From the NCBI RefSeq assembly GCF_000716535.1, contig NZ_JNWV01000001.1, forward strand, positions 62,001-126,000: DNA of 64,000 nt, read 5' to 3'. The position numbers were made by a program, and so were the translations under genes. The notes under the pieces are model-generated. The model did not search any database, had not been told where the DNA came from, and worked only from the letters and a program-made list of their open reading frames with translations. Position 1 is the stretch's first letter, and every line of letters starts with the position of its first letter. The DNA is from Streptomyces flaveolus. Lineage in GTDB: Bacteria > Actinomycetota > Actinomycetes > Streptomycetales > Streptomycetaceae. Positions 1 to 8,123 of this stretch are shown here, piece after piece.

Positions 1-289
1 TCCGCCACGCTACAGCCTCCGCGGGGGCCACCGGTTCGGAACGGCAACCAGGACCGACCCGAGACGGACCGGTCATGAAACCTCTAGCACGCGCTGTCGT
101 GCAAATTCTGTGCGCCGGCCGTACGTCCCCTGTAACGCTTGCACGACGCTTCATGCGCGTACGGTCACGGAACGGGCACCGAGCTTGACGTGTCAGTGCC
201 CTCGGGCAGACTTGGCCGGGAATGACACATTCGATCAAGGCCTGTTCGCCGGCTGACGGCGCCGCACGGCCGGTGGGGGACGCGGAGAG
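1..289. other. Intergenic region upstream of the first kinase
   Basis: I see no gene in this stretch. It contains a perfect 9-bp inverted repeat, GTCGTGCAA at 96-104 and TTGCACGAC at 139-147, separated by 34 bases. This may be a regulatory site for the kinase gene that starts at 290, but no promoter hexamers are convincing. Confidence 0.4.
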
Positions 290-1927
290 ATGAGCCAGGA
301 CGGCGCACACGGCCGGTACGCGGGGCAGGCGCTGGCCGGGGGCCGCTACCAGCTGCGCGACTTGCTGGGCGAGGGCGGCATGGCCTCCGTGCACCTCGCC
401 TACGACGCCGTGCTGGACCGCCAGGTCGCCATCAAGACGCTCCACACCGAACTCGGCCGGGAACAGGCCTTCCGCGAGCGCTTCCGCCGCGAGGCGCAGG
501 CCGTGGCCAAGCTCACGCACACCAACATCGTCTCCGTCTTCGACACGGGCGAGGACGAGTTGAACGGCATGGCGACGCCGTACATCGTCATGGAGTACGT
601 CGAGGGCCGCCCGCTGGGCTCCGTGCTGGAGGAGGACATCCGGCAGTACGGCGCGATGCCCGCCGACAAGGCCCTGAAGGTCACCGCCGACGTGCTCGCG
701 GCCCTGGAGATCAGCCACGAGAAGGGGCTGGTCCACCGCGACATCAAGCCGGGCAACGTGATGATGACCAAGCGGGGCGTGGTCAAGGTCATGGACTTCG
801 GCATCGCCCGCGCCATGCAGTCCGGCGTCACCTCGATGACCCAGACCGGCATGGTCGTCGGCACCCCGCAGTACCTCTCGCCCGAACAGGCCCTCGGCCG
901 CGGCGTGGACGCCCGCTCCGACCTGTACTCGGTCGGCATCATGCTGTTCCAGCTGGTCACCGGGCGGCTGCCGTTCGACGCGGACTCGCCGCTGGCCATC
1001 GCGTACGCGCATGTGCAGGAGGAGCCGGTGGCGCCCTCCTCGGTCAACCGCGCGCTGCCGCCCGCCGTGGACGCGCTGGTCGCCCGCGCGTTGAAGAAGA
1101 ACCCGAACGAGCGCTTCCCGACCGCCGAGTCCATGCGCGACGAGTGCCTGCGGGTCGCGGCGTCCTTCCATGCGGCCCCGCCGAGCATCGTGCCGGGCGC
1201 CGGTCCGACGCAGAGCGGCTCGGGCGTCGGCTCCGCGGTGTTCCCGCCGGTCGACCAGGCGACCCAGGCCCCGCACGGGCAGGTGCAGACGCCGTACCAG
1301 CCGGCTCCGGCACCGGTCCCGAACCCGTACGGCCACCCGACGCCCGCCCCGGGCTACGGCTACCCGCAGCAGGGCGGCTACCAGACGGCGCCCGTGGGCT
1401 ACGGCCCGCAGGGCACCGCCCCGACCCCGCCGCCGTACACGATGGCGCCGCAGCAGGCCGGCGGGCCCGGCGGCGGCCGGAACAGGCGGCCGGTGGTCGT
1501 CGGCTCGGTCGCGGTGGCGGCCGTCGTGGCCGTCGGCCTGATCGTCGCGCTCACGCTGAAGAACACCGGCGAGGACACCAAGGGCGGCAGCGGCGGGTCG
1601 AGCGCCTCGGCGTCCGCGTCCCACCGGGCGGGCTACCGCCCCCCGGACACCACCCGCCGGATCGACAAGTCCAAGTGCACCGATCCGCAGGAGTCCTACA
1701 CCGACCCGGACAAGGTCGAGCTGCCCGACTTCCGGTACAAGGACATCGGCTCCGTGAAGGAGTGCCTCCAGGCCGCTGGCTGGAAGTGGAAGATCAAGGA
1801 CGAGGACGACAACACCTGGGGCGACGGGACCGTCCTCGACCAGTTCCCCGCCCAGGGCACCGACGTCGACCAGGACGACGTGGGCACCATCGAGCTGAGC
1901 GTGTCGACGGGCAATCCGCCGCAGTGA
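290..1927 (+). CDS. Membrane Ser/Thr protein kinase with one PASTA domain
   Basis: Hanks-type Ser/Thr kinase, 545 residues. The catalytic domain covers about residues 20-285: Gly loop GEGGMAS at 27-33, the VAIK lysine near 49, HRDIKPGN at 149-156, DFG at 169-171 and SPEQ at 197-200. A long Pro/Gly/Tyr-rich linker leads to one transmembrane helix at about 401-423, and then to a single extracytoplasmic PASTA domain at about 476-542. PASTA domains of PknB-type kinases sense cell-wall fragments, so a role in envelope signalling is likely; the substrate is unknown. The ATG at 290 has GGGGGA 9 bases upstream. A perfect hairpin follows the stop, so the gene is probably transcribed alone. It differs from the four-PASTA kinase at 38684, so the two are not a recent duplication. 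Confidence 0.93.
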   Translation: MSQDGAHGRYAGQALAGGRYQLRDLLGEGGMASVHLAYDAVLDRQVAIKTLHTELGREQAFRERFRREAQAVAKLTHTNIVSVFDTGEDELNGMATPYIVMEYVEGRPLGSVLEEDIRQYGAMPADKALKVTADVLAALEISHEKGLVHRDIKPGNVMMTKRGVVKVMDFGIARAMQSGVTSMTQTGMVVGTPQYLSPEQALGRGVDARSDLYSVGIMLFQLVTGRLPFDADSPLAIAYAHVQEEPVAPSSVNRALPPAVDALVARALKKNPNERFPTAESMRDECLRVAASFHAAPPSIVPGAGPTQSGSGVGSAVFPPVDQATQAPHGQVQTPYQPAPAPVPNPYGHPTPAPGYGYPQQGGYQTAPVGYGPQGTAPTPPPYTMAPQQAGGPGGGRNRRPVVVGSVAVAAVVAVGLIVALTLKNTGEDTKGGSGGSSASASASHRAGYRPPDTTRRIDKSKCTDPQESYTDPDKVELPDFRYKDIGSVKECLQAAGWKWKIKDEDDNTWGDGTVLDQFPAQGTDVDQDDVGTIELSVSTGNPPQ

Positions 1928-1956
1928 GCCGCCCCCGGCGGTTCGGGGTACGGATC

Positions 1957-1982
1957 GGGCCCGGCGGTCGTCCGCCGGGCCC
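1957..1982 (+). terminator. Hairpin terminator after the kinase gene
   Basis: A perfect 11-bp stem, GGGCCCGGCGG and CCGCCGGGCCC with a 4-base loop, lies 30 bases after the kinase stop. There is no T run, as is common in Streptomyces. It sits between convergent genes and may serve both. Confidence 0.7.
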
Positions 1983-2009
1983 TCGGTGTGTCCGGCCGAG
2001 CCGGAGGGC

Positions 2010-2573
2010 TTACAGGTAGGGGCCGCCCGAACGGCCGCCCGTCTGGTGGTCGTCGCCGCCCTCGTGGCCGGTCATGCCCGGCGGGAGCGCGCGGCGCATC
2101 TGCTCCAACTGGGCTCGCGCGGCCATCTGCTGGGCGAACAGCGTCGTCTGGATCCCGTGGAAGAGGCCCTCCAGCCAGCCCACCAACTGCGCCTGCGCGA
2201 TCCGCAGTTCCGCGTCGCTCGGGGTGGCGTCGTCGGTGAACGGCAGGGAGAGCCGTTCCAGTTCCTCGACCAGTTCGGGGGCCAGGCCGTCCTCCAGCTC
2301 CTTCACCGAGCTCGCGTGGATCTCCTTGAGTCGCACCCGGCTGGCCTCGTCGAGGGGAGCCGCCCGCACCTCCTCCAGGAGTTGCTTGATCATGCTACCG
2401 ATCCGCATGACCTTGGCCGGCTGTTCCACCTGCTCCGTCACCGGGGTCTCACGGGAGTCCTCGTGCCCGTCGCCACCGCCGAGCGCCATCCCGTCCTGAC
2501 CCACGACGAGGATCTGGGGGTTCCCCGGCGACCGTTCGTTCCTCGGCATCTCCATGCCGCCATTCTCTCGCAC
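2010..2573 (-). CDS. bpa: Bacterial proteasome activator (Bpa/PafE, DUF2587 family)
   Basis: Small helical protein of 187 residues related to actinobacterial Bpa (PafE). This is an ATP-independent ring that docks on the 20S proteasome and feeds it unfolded proteins. The conserved helical core runs from about residue 45 (AKVMRIGSMIKQLLEEVRAA) to about 160 (QMAARAQLEQMRRALPPG). The C-terminus is ...GGPYL. Family members end in a GQYL-type tail carrying the hydrophobic-Tyr-X motif that opens the proteasome gate, so the P-Y-L end fits that role. In-frame ATGs at 2573, 2555 and 2549 are all possible starts; none has a strong ribosome site. It converges on the kinase at 290. Confidence 0.88.
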   Translation of the reverse strand: MRENGGMEMPRNERSPGNPQILVVGQDGMALGGGDGHEDSRETPVTEQVEQPAKVMRIGSMIKQLLEEVRAAPLDEASRVRLKEIHASSVKELEDGLAPELVEELERLSLPFTDDATPSDAELRIAQAQLVGWLEGLFHGIQTTLFAQQMAARAQLEQMRRALPPGMTGHEGGDDHQTGGRSGGPYL

Positions 2574-2729
2574 GCCACCACCTCATCACCGTGGTGCCCC
2601 CTTGTGGGGCTGATCCACCGTTTAGACCCGACGGCCCAATCCGGAATGCCTTCTTCGCCATGGAATGTGAGGCTTGTTCCCGTCGGTTTTCCATCGGTCA
2701 CGGCACCTGGGCCCCGGGAGGTCACCGAC

Positions 2730-3623
2730 GTGACTGCACGCCCACGACTCACGTTGCGCTGTCTTAGGCTGCTGGTCGTCCTCACGGCGACGGCCCTGCC
2801 GGCGCACGGCACCGCCGTCGCGTACGGCGGCACGCCCGTCCTCGCCGCGGAGCCGGACACCGCCCGCCCGTCCGCCACCGGACACCGGGAGCAGGCTGGA
2901 ACGCGGCAGGGAACCAGGCAGGGCGCGGCCCGGGGGCACGCGCCCGCTCTGACGGCCGTGCCCCAGCACGGGCCCCTTGAGGACACGGCCGCGGAGCACG
3001 CCGCCCCGGACCGCGGGCGCCCGGACCAGGGTCCACCACGGAAGCCGTCCCCCGACGGGACGTCCCCGGACGGGACGTCCCCGGACGGGACGTCGTCGGA
3101 CGAGGCGTCATCGGAGGAGGCGTCGGAGGAGACGTCATCGGAGGAGGCGCCGTCGGACGAGACATCCTCGGACGAGACGGCCTCGGGGGAAGCGCCGGCC
3201 GCCGTTCCGATGCCGTCCGACTCCGCCTCGGCGTCGGTCCGCCCCTATCGCCCCCTCGCCTCCGTCGAGCCGTCCCGGGCGGGCAGCCGGGCCGGTGAGG
3301 GGCGGATGCGGCCGGGCCGGCCGGACGGGCCGGAGATCGAGGACGAGGGCGACGACGCCCCCCCTCCCGCCACCCCTGCCGCCCAGCCGGAGGAGCCTGA
3401 GGAGCCGGAGACCGCGGAAGTGCCGAGCGTCTCGCCGTCGCCCCTGGAGACCGGCCCGGACCCCACCGGTTCCCCGCAGGGGCCCGGCGCCGAGCAGGCG
3501 GCCCAACAGGGCGAGGCCCCCACGGAGCCGGTCCTGCGGATCCTCCCGCTCGGCAGCGGTCTGGTCCTCATCGGCCTGGGCCTGGGGCTGGCCCTCCTGG
3601 GCCTGAGACTCCGCAAGAGCTGA
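2730..3623 (+). CDS. Ser/Glu-rich secreted protein with a C-terminal membrane anchor
   Basis: About 297 residues, not recognised as a named family. I chose the GTG at 2730 because GGGAGG lies 9 bases upstream and a signal-peptide-like stretch begins there (LRLLVVLTATALPAHGTAVA). The middle is low-complexity: three tandem SPDGT units followed by runs of SSEEAS/SSDETS type, then Pro/Glu-rich sequence. The C-terminus has a hydrophobic helix (LGSGLVLIGLGLGLALLGL) ending in RLRKS, like a sortase-less wall or membrane anchor. This suggests an extended acidic stalk outside the cell. No LPXTG-like motif was seen. It stands alone between convergent or divergent neighbours. Confidence 0.75.
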   Translation: MTARPRLTLRCLRLLVVLTATALPAHGTAVAYGGTPVLAAEPDTARPSATGHREQAGTRQGTRQGAARGHAPALTAVPQHGPLEDTAAEHAAPDRGRPDQGPPRKPSPDGTSPDGTSPDGTSSDEASSEEASEETSSEEAPSDETSSDETASGEAPAAVPMPSDSASASVRPYRPLASVEPSRAGSRAGEGRMRPGRPDGPEIEDEGDDAPPPATPAAQPEEPEEPETAEVPSVSPSPLETGPDPTGSPQGPGAEQAAQQGEAPTEPVLRILPLGSGLVLIGLGLGLALLGLRLRKS

Positions 3624-3647
3624 CCGCCCGGACGGCCGGGACCCCCG

Positions 3648-4628
3648 CTACGGCGCGACCAGCAGCACCTTGCCGATGTGGCCGCTCGCCTCCACCAGCC
3701 GGTGCGCCTCGGCCGCCTCCGGCATCGGCAGCTCGCGGTCCACCACCGGGCGGACGTGCCGGGCGGTGAGCAACGGCCACACGTGCTCACGTACGGCGGC
3801 GACGATGGCCGCCTTCTCCGTCAGCGGGCGGGCGCGCAGCGAGGTCGCGCTGATCGCGGCCCGCTTGCTGAGCAGCGTGCCGATGTTCAGCTCACCCTTC
3901 ACACCGCCCTGCATGCCGATGATCGCGAGCCGTCCGTTGACGGCGAGCGCCTGGACATTGCGGTCCAGGTACTTCGCACCCATGTTGTCGAGGATGACGT
4001 CGGCGCCCGCGCCCCCGGTGGCCTGCTTGATCTCGGCGACGAAGTCCTGATCGCGGTAGTTGATCAGCACGTCCGCGCCCAGCTCGGCGCAGCGGTCGAG
4101 CTTCTCCTTCGTCCCGGCGGTCACCGCGACCTTGGCGCCGACGGCCTTGGCGAGCTGGATCGCCATGGTGCCGATGCCGCTGGAGCCGCCGTGCACCAGC
4201 AGCGTCTCGCCGGGACGCAGATGGGCGACCATGAACACGTTGGACCAGACGGTGCAGACGACCTCGGGCAGCGCCGCGGCGCGCGTGAGGTCCACCCCCT
4301 CGGGAGCGGGCAGCAGCTGCCCGACCGGTACGGCGACCTTCTCGGCGTAGCCGCCGCCCGCGAGCAGCGCGCACACCTGGTCGCCGACGGCCCAGCCGGA
4401 GACGCCGGGACCGAGCGCGGCGATCCTGCCGGAGCACTCCAGGCCGGGGTAGGGGGAGGCGCCGGGCGGCGGGTTGTAGAAGCCCTGGCGCTGCAGGATG
4501 TCGGCACGGTTGACGGCGCTGGCCACCACCTCGACCAGCACCTCGCCCTCGCCGGGCACCGGATCGGGGACCTCGTCCCACACCAGCGCCTCGGGACCAC
4601 CAGGTTCGGGAATCGTGATCGCATGCAT
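3648..4628 (-). CDS. NAD(P)H:quinone oxidoreductase, zinc-independent MDR family
   Basis: Medium-chain reductase of 326 residues from the ATG at 4628, which has GGGGGAG about 13 bases upstream; an upstream in-frame ATG at 4661 lacks such support. The N-terminal catalytic fold begins MHAITIPEPGGPEAL. It contains the quinone-oxidoreductase signatures NRADILQRQGFYNPP and LLVHGGSSGIGTMAIQLAK; the latter is the NADPH-binding Rossmann loop (about residues 145-163). No zinc-binding cysteines are present, consistent with the zeta-crystallin/QOR type. It probably reduces quinones or enones with NADPH. The K+ channel gene lies 29 bases upstream on the same strand, so co-transcription is possible. Confidence 0.9.
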   Translation of the reverse strand: MHAITIPEPGGPEALVWDEVPDPVPGEGEVLVEVVASAVNRADILQRQGFYNPPPGASPYPGLECSGRIAALGPGVSGWAVGDQVCALLAGGGYAEKVAVPVGQLLPAPEGVDLTRAAALPEVVCTVWSNVFMVAHLRPGETLLVHGGSSGIGTMAIQLAKAVGAKVAVTAGTKEKLDRCAELGADVLINYRDQDFVAEIKQATGGAGADVILDNMGAKYLDRNVQALAVNGRLAIIGMQGGVKGELNIGTLLSKRAAISATSLRARPLTEKAAIVAAVREHVWPLLTARHVRPVVDRELPMPEAAEAHRLVEASGHIGKVLLVAP

Positions 4629-4657
4629 GCCGGTGACGCTACTCCCCCAGGGACCGG

Positions 4658-5755
4658 TCATCCGGGTGGCAGGGGGCGGATGTCCGGGGTGACCCGGGTT
4701 TCGGGGGTGGCGCGGACGATGGTGATGAGCCGGTCCGTCAGCTGGAGCGTGCCGACGGACGGATCGTCGTAGCCGAGCACCCGGTGTCCGCGGAGGACGC
4801 TCACCACCAGGTCGTCCGTCTCGCGGGGCTTCTTGCCGACCTCGCCGCGGACCACCGGCCGTTCCACGAGGTCCAGCCCGCTGCCCTGCTGGATCAGGTC
4901 CTCCATGACCATGCCGGCCGCGGGGCTGAGCACGGACAGGCCGAGCAGGCGGCCGGCCGCGCCGGAGCTGGTGATGACGGCGTCGGCGCCGGACTGCTTG
5001 AGCAGCGGGGCATTCTCCTCCTCGCGCACCGCGGCCACGATCTTGGCGGTGCGGTTGAGCTGGCGGGCGGTCAGCGTGACGAGGACGGAGGTGTCGTCGC
5101 GCTGCGGGGCGATGATGATCTGCCGGGCCTTGTGCACCTCGGCCCGTTTGAGCACGTCACTGCGGGTGGCGTCGCCTATGACACCGGCGTAGCCCTCGGC
5201 GGTGGCCGCGTCGATCGCCTTGGAGCTGGGGTCGACCACGACCACCTGCTCCTTCTTCAGCCCGGTCGCACAGACGGTCTGGATGGCCGACCGTCCCTTC
5301 GTGCCGAAGCCGACGACGACGGTGTGGTCACGCAAGGTGGACCTCCAGCGGTTCAGGCGCCATTCCTCACGGGTGCGTTCGGTGAGGACCTCCAGCGTGG
5401 TGCCGACCAGGATGATCAGGAACAGCACGCGCAGGGGCGTGATGACGAGGATGTTGGTGAGCCGGGCGCTGTCGCTGACCGGGGTGATGTCGCCGTATCC
5501 GGTGGTGGAGAGGGTGACGGTCGCGTAGTAGAACGCGTCGAGGAGGTCGACGGGGCCGTCGGAGCTGTCGCGGTAGCCCTCGCGGTCGGCGTAGACGACC
5601 AGCGCGGTGGCGACCAGCACCACCAGGGCCATGATCAGCCGCTTGACGACCTGGCGGATCGGACGCTCCACCACTTTTCTCGGGAGTGCCACCCGATGGG
5701 TCACCAGATGTTCGCCCGCCTGGCGGGCTATGGCGTCATGGCCCGGAAGTTTCAC
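4658..5755 (-). CDS. Potassium channel with a RCK/TrkA-N regulatory domain
   Basis: Two-transmembrane K+ channel of about 365 residues. The first helix is near residue 35 (LIMALVVLVATALVVYAD), the pore carries the selectivity filter TLSTTGYGD, and a second helix follows (ILVITPLRVLFLIILVGTTL). A cytoplasmic TrkA-N domain begins with the Rossmann loop VVVGFGTKGRSAI and binds a nucleotide; a TrkA-C-like tail follows. I took the GTG at 5755 because it overlaps the moeA stop as GTGA. An in-frame ATG at 5788 would add 11 residues and place the whole parS site inside the coding region. It is likely translated with moeA. Confidence 0.87.
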   Translation of the reverse strand: MKLPGHDAIARQAGEHLVTHRVALPRKVVERPIRQVVKRLIMALVVLVATALVVYADREGYRDSSDGPVDLLDAFYYATVTLSTTGYGDITPVSDSARLTNILVITPLRVLFLIILVGTTLEVLTERTREEWRLNRWRSTLRDHTVVVGFGTKGRSAIQTVCATGLKKEQVVVVDPSSKAIDAATAEGYAGVIGDATRSDVLKRAEVHKARQIIIAPQRDDTSVLVTLTARQLNRTAKIVAAVREEENAPLLKQSGADAVITSSGAAGRLLGLSVLSPAAGMVMEDLIQQGSGLDLVERPVVRGEVGKKPRETDDLVVSVLRGHRVLGYDDPSVGTLQLTDRLITIVRATPETRVTPDIRPLPPG

Positions 5756-5762
5756 GTGAAAC
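5749..5762. promoter_or_regulatory. parS: parS centromere site (perfect consensus)
   Basis: GTTTCACGTGAAAC, the Streptomyces ParB-binding consensus, a near-perfect 14-bp palindrome. It straddles the moeA stop codon and the start of the K+ channel gene. parS sites in Streptomyces cluster around oriC, so this supports an origin-proximal location. A second perfect copy is at 61603. Confidence 0.93.
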
Positions 5763-7137
5763 ACACCCCGATTCCGGCGGTCGCCCACGGCAGGTCCAGC
5801 AGCTCGGCCTCCTCGCCCTGTCGGGCCCCGCCCGGCGGTACGACGGCCAGCGCGTCGGCGGCGGCGACGCCCCGGAGCATGGCCGGGCCGTTGTAGTGCA
5901 GCGGCATGGCGTGGTCACCGCGCAGCACCACAGGGATGAGCCGGGTGTCGTGGGGGTGCCCGTGCACCGCCTCACGCAGCGGCAGCGTGTACCGCTCGGG
6001 GGCGGGGTGGGCGGCCAGGGTCCGCAGCAGCGGTTCGGCGAGGGTGAGCAGACCGGAGACGGCCGCGAGGGGGTTGCCGGGCAGTCCGACGAGGTGCTGG
6101 TGGTTCTTGGTGCGGGCAAGCAGCATGGGGTGGCCGGGGCGCACCTTGACGCCGTCGACGAGGAGTTCGGCGCCGACGCGTTCCAGGATCGGGTGGACGT
6201 GGTCCACGGGCCCCGCCGCGGTGCCGCCCGTGGTGATGATCAGGTCGGCGGCGGAGCGGGTGACCGCCTTCTGCAGGGCCTTGGCGTCGTCGCCGATCCG
6301 GCGTACGGCAATGACGTCGGCGCCGAGCGCGCGCAGCCAGGGCGGCAGCATGGGGCCGAGGGCGTCCCGGATCAGCCCGTCGTGCGGCAGGCCCTCGGTC
6401 AGCAACTCGTCGCCCAGGACCAGGACTTCCGCGCGGGGGCGGGGCACGACGGTGACCGTGTCGTAGCCGGCCGCCGCGGCGAGGCCCAGGACGGCGGGGG
6501 TGACCAGGGTTCCGACGGGCAGCAACTGGTCGCCGTTGCGGCACTCCTGGCCGCGTGGGCGGATGTCCTGGCCGTGGAGCATCTCGCAGGTGGTGTGCAG
6601 GCGGCCCTGGGCGTCGATCCGGCCGTGCTCGGTGCGCAGGACGGCGGTGGTGTCGGCGGGGATGCGGGCGCCGGTGGCGATGCGGACCGCCTCGCCGTCG
6701 GTGAGGGGTTCGGGCTGCGCGTGCCCGGCGAGCACGCCCTCCTCCCGCACCTGCCAGGGTCCTGGTCCGGCGACCGCCCAGCCGTCCATCGCCGAGGTGT
6801 CGAAGGAGGGGAGGTCGGTGAGCGCGTCGAGGGGCGCGGCCAGGGCCAGCCCGAGGGCGTCGCCGAGCGCCACGGAGACGGGGGCACGGCGGGCACGGGA
6901 ACGCGCGGCACGCGCGGCGGCCTCCCGGGCCTGGGGCCAGGGGGTGGCCCGGTGCCGATCTGCGGGCCGCTCACCGGGTGACGGGGCGACCGGAGCGGAC
7001 GCCTGGCCCGCGCCGTCGTCCGTGCTGTCGTCCCGGGGCTCCCGGTGGGCATCCCTCACGAGCGCCAGTGCCTCCTCGACATCGAGGTCGTCGGTGTCCT
7101 CGGCGGACGCCTCGGCCCGGGTGCCGGGGGCGGTCAT
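5752..7137 (-). CDS. moeA: Molybdopterin molybdenumtransferase MoeA
   Basis: MoeA ligates molybdate to adenylylated molybdopterin, the last step of Mo-cofactor synthesis. The protein has 461 residues, with an extra acidic, poorly conserved N-terminal extension of about 70 residues before the MoeA fold. Signatures: SAMDGWAV, VRIATGARIPADTTAV, VLGDELL, TTGGTAAGPVDHV (molybdopterin-binding) and LPGNPLAA. The ATG at 7137 overlaps the stop of the upstream MobA-like gene as ATGA, so the two are translationally coupled. Its own TGA lies inside a parS palindrome. Confidence 0.92.
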   Translation of the reverse strand: MTAPGTRAEASAEDTDDLDVEEALALVRDAHREPRDDSTDDGAGQASAPVAPSPGERPADRHRATPWPQAREAAARAARSRARRAPVSVALGDALGLALAAPLDALTDLPSFDTSAMDGWAVAGPGPWQVREEGVLAGHAQPEPLTDGEAVRIATGARIPADTTAVLRTEHGRIDAQGRLHTTCEMLHGQDIRPRGQECRNGDQLLPVGTLVTPAVLGLAAAAGYDTVTVVPRPRAEVLVLGDELLTEGLPHDGLIRDALGPMLPPWLRALGADVIAVRRIGDDAKALQKAVTRSAADLIITTGGTAAGPVDHVHPILERVGAELLVDGVKVRPGHPMLLARTKNHQHLVGLPGNPLAAVSGLLTLAEPLLRTLAAHPAPERYTLPLREAVHGHPHDTRLIPVVLRGDHAMPLHYNGPAMLRGVAAADALAVVPPGGARQGEEAELLDLPWATAGIGVCFT

Positions 7138-8063
7138 CCGGCGTCCGGGGCGCTCGGGCCCCCGCTCCTCGCGTCCGTGGTGCCCCCACCGTTCTCTTCC
7201 TCCCAGCGCAGCGCCAGCGCGGCGGCCCTGCGCGCGGCCTCGGCGACGGCCTCGGGGCCGCCCTTGCCCTGGGCGGCGGCGTAGCCGACGAGGAAGGTGG
7301 TCAGCGGGGCTGCGGGCCGGGCCACGCCGTGCGCGGCGTCCCGGGCCAGATCGAGGAGGACGCCGGTGTCGACGTCCAGTTCGATGCCCAACTCGTCCTT
7401 GACTGCGGAGATCCATTCATCCAACACGGACCCATGCTCCCTGATGCGTGCCCTGGCCGTCGCGATGTCGTCCCAGGTGTCGCAGTCGAACGAGGCGAGC
7501 GGGTCCGGGACGCGGGTGAGGCGCAGGGCACCGGTCAGCCGGCGCAGGGGCAGCCCGCTGAGGCCGCCGTGCGCGGTGGCGAGGGCGGTCAGCTCACGGC
7601 GCAGGGCGGCGGTGCGGTAGGCGGCGACGAGCGGCTGGTCACGGCCGTCGGCGTCGGTGAGCAGCGCACCATCGGCCGCGGTGTCCTGAAGGGCGTTCAA
7701 CAGGCGTCGGAGCGTGGGCTGTTCAAGGAAGGGCAGGTCGGCGGAGAGGACGACGGTGTGCCCGGCGGTGGTGAGCCGCAGGCCAGCCTCCAGCGCGGCG
7801 ACCGGTCCGCCGCCGGGCGGCTCCTCGCGTGCCCAGCGCACCGGGCGGGCGGTGGGCCGGGGCGCGGCCACGACGACGGTCGTCCCGGCGTCGGCGCAGG
7901 CCGCGAGCACCCGGTCGAGCAGCGCGCGGCCACCGACCCGGAGCGCCGGCTTGTCGGCCCCGCCGAGCCGCCGGGCGGCACCGCCGGCCAGCACGACGGC
8001 GTCGTACGGCGCGGGGACCCCGGGAGCCGGGTCCGCGGGAGCGGCGGGGGCGGTGTCGGTCAC
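7134..8063 (-). CDS. MobA-like nucleotidyltransferase fused to a DUF6457-type domain
   Basis: 309 residues. The N-terminal part (about 20-210) is a MobA-type NTP transferase with VVLAGGAARRLGGADKPAL as the nucleotide-binding loop and LSADLPFL as the metal-binding motif; it probably attaches GMP or CMP to molybdopterin. The C-terminal part (about 225-300, from DEWISAVKDELGIELD) matches my memory of a small actinobacterial domain, DUF6457, often encoded separately near moeA. The fusion and the ATGA overlap with moeA support a Mo-cofactor role. The gene heads this small operon. Confidence 0.85.
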   Translation of the reverse strand: MTDTAPAAPADPAPGVPAPYDAVVLAGGAARRLGGADKPALRVGGRALLDRVLAACADAGTTVVVAAPRPTARPVRWAREEPPGGGPVAALEAGLRLTTAGHTVVLSADLPFLEQPTLRRLLNALQDTAADGALLTDADGRDQPLVAAYRTAALRRELTALATAHGGLSGLPLRRLTGALRLTRVPDPLASFDCDTWDDIATARARIREHGSVLDEWISAVKDELGIELDVDTGVLLDLARDAAHGVARPAAPLTTFLVGYAAAQGKGGPEAVAEAARRAAALALRWEEENGGGTTDARSGGPSAPDAG

Positions 8064-8123
8064 CCTCCGAGTATGTCCTGCCGGTTCCTCCTTCCGAACC
8101 TGTGTCTCAGCGGAAGCCGGGCC

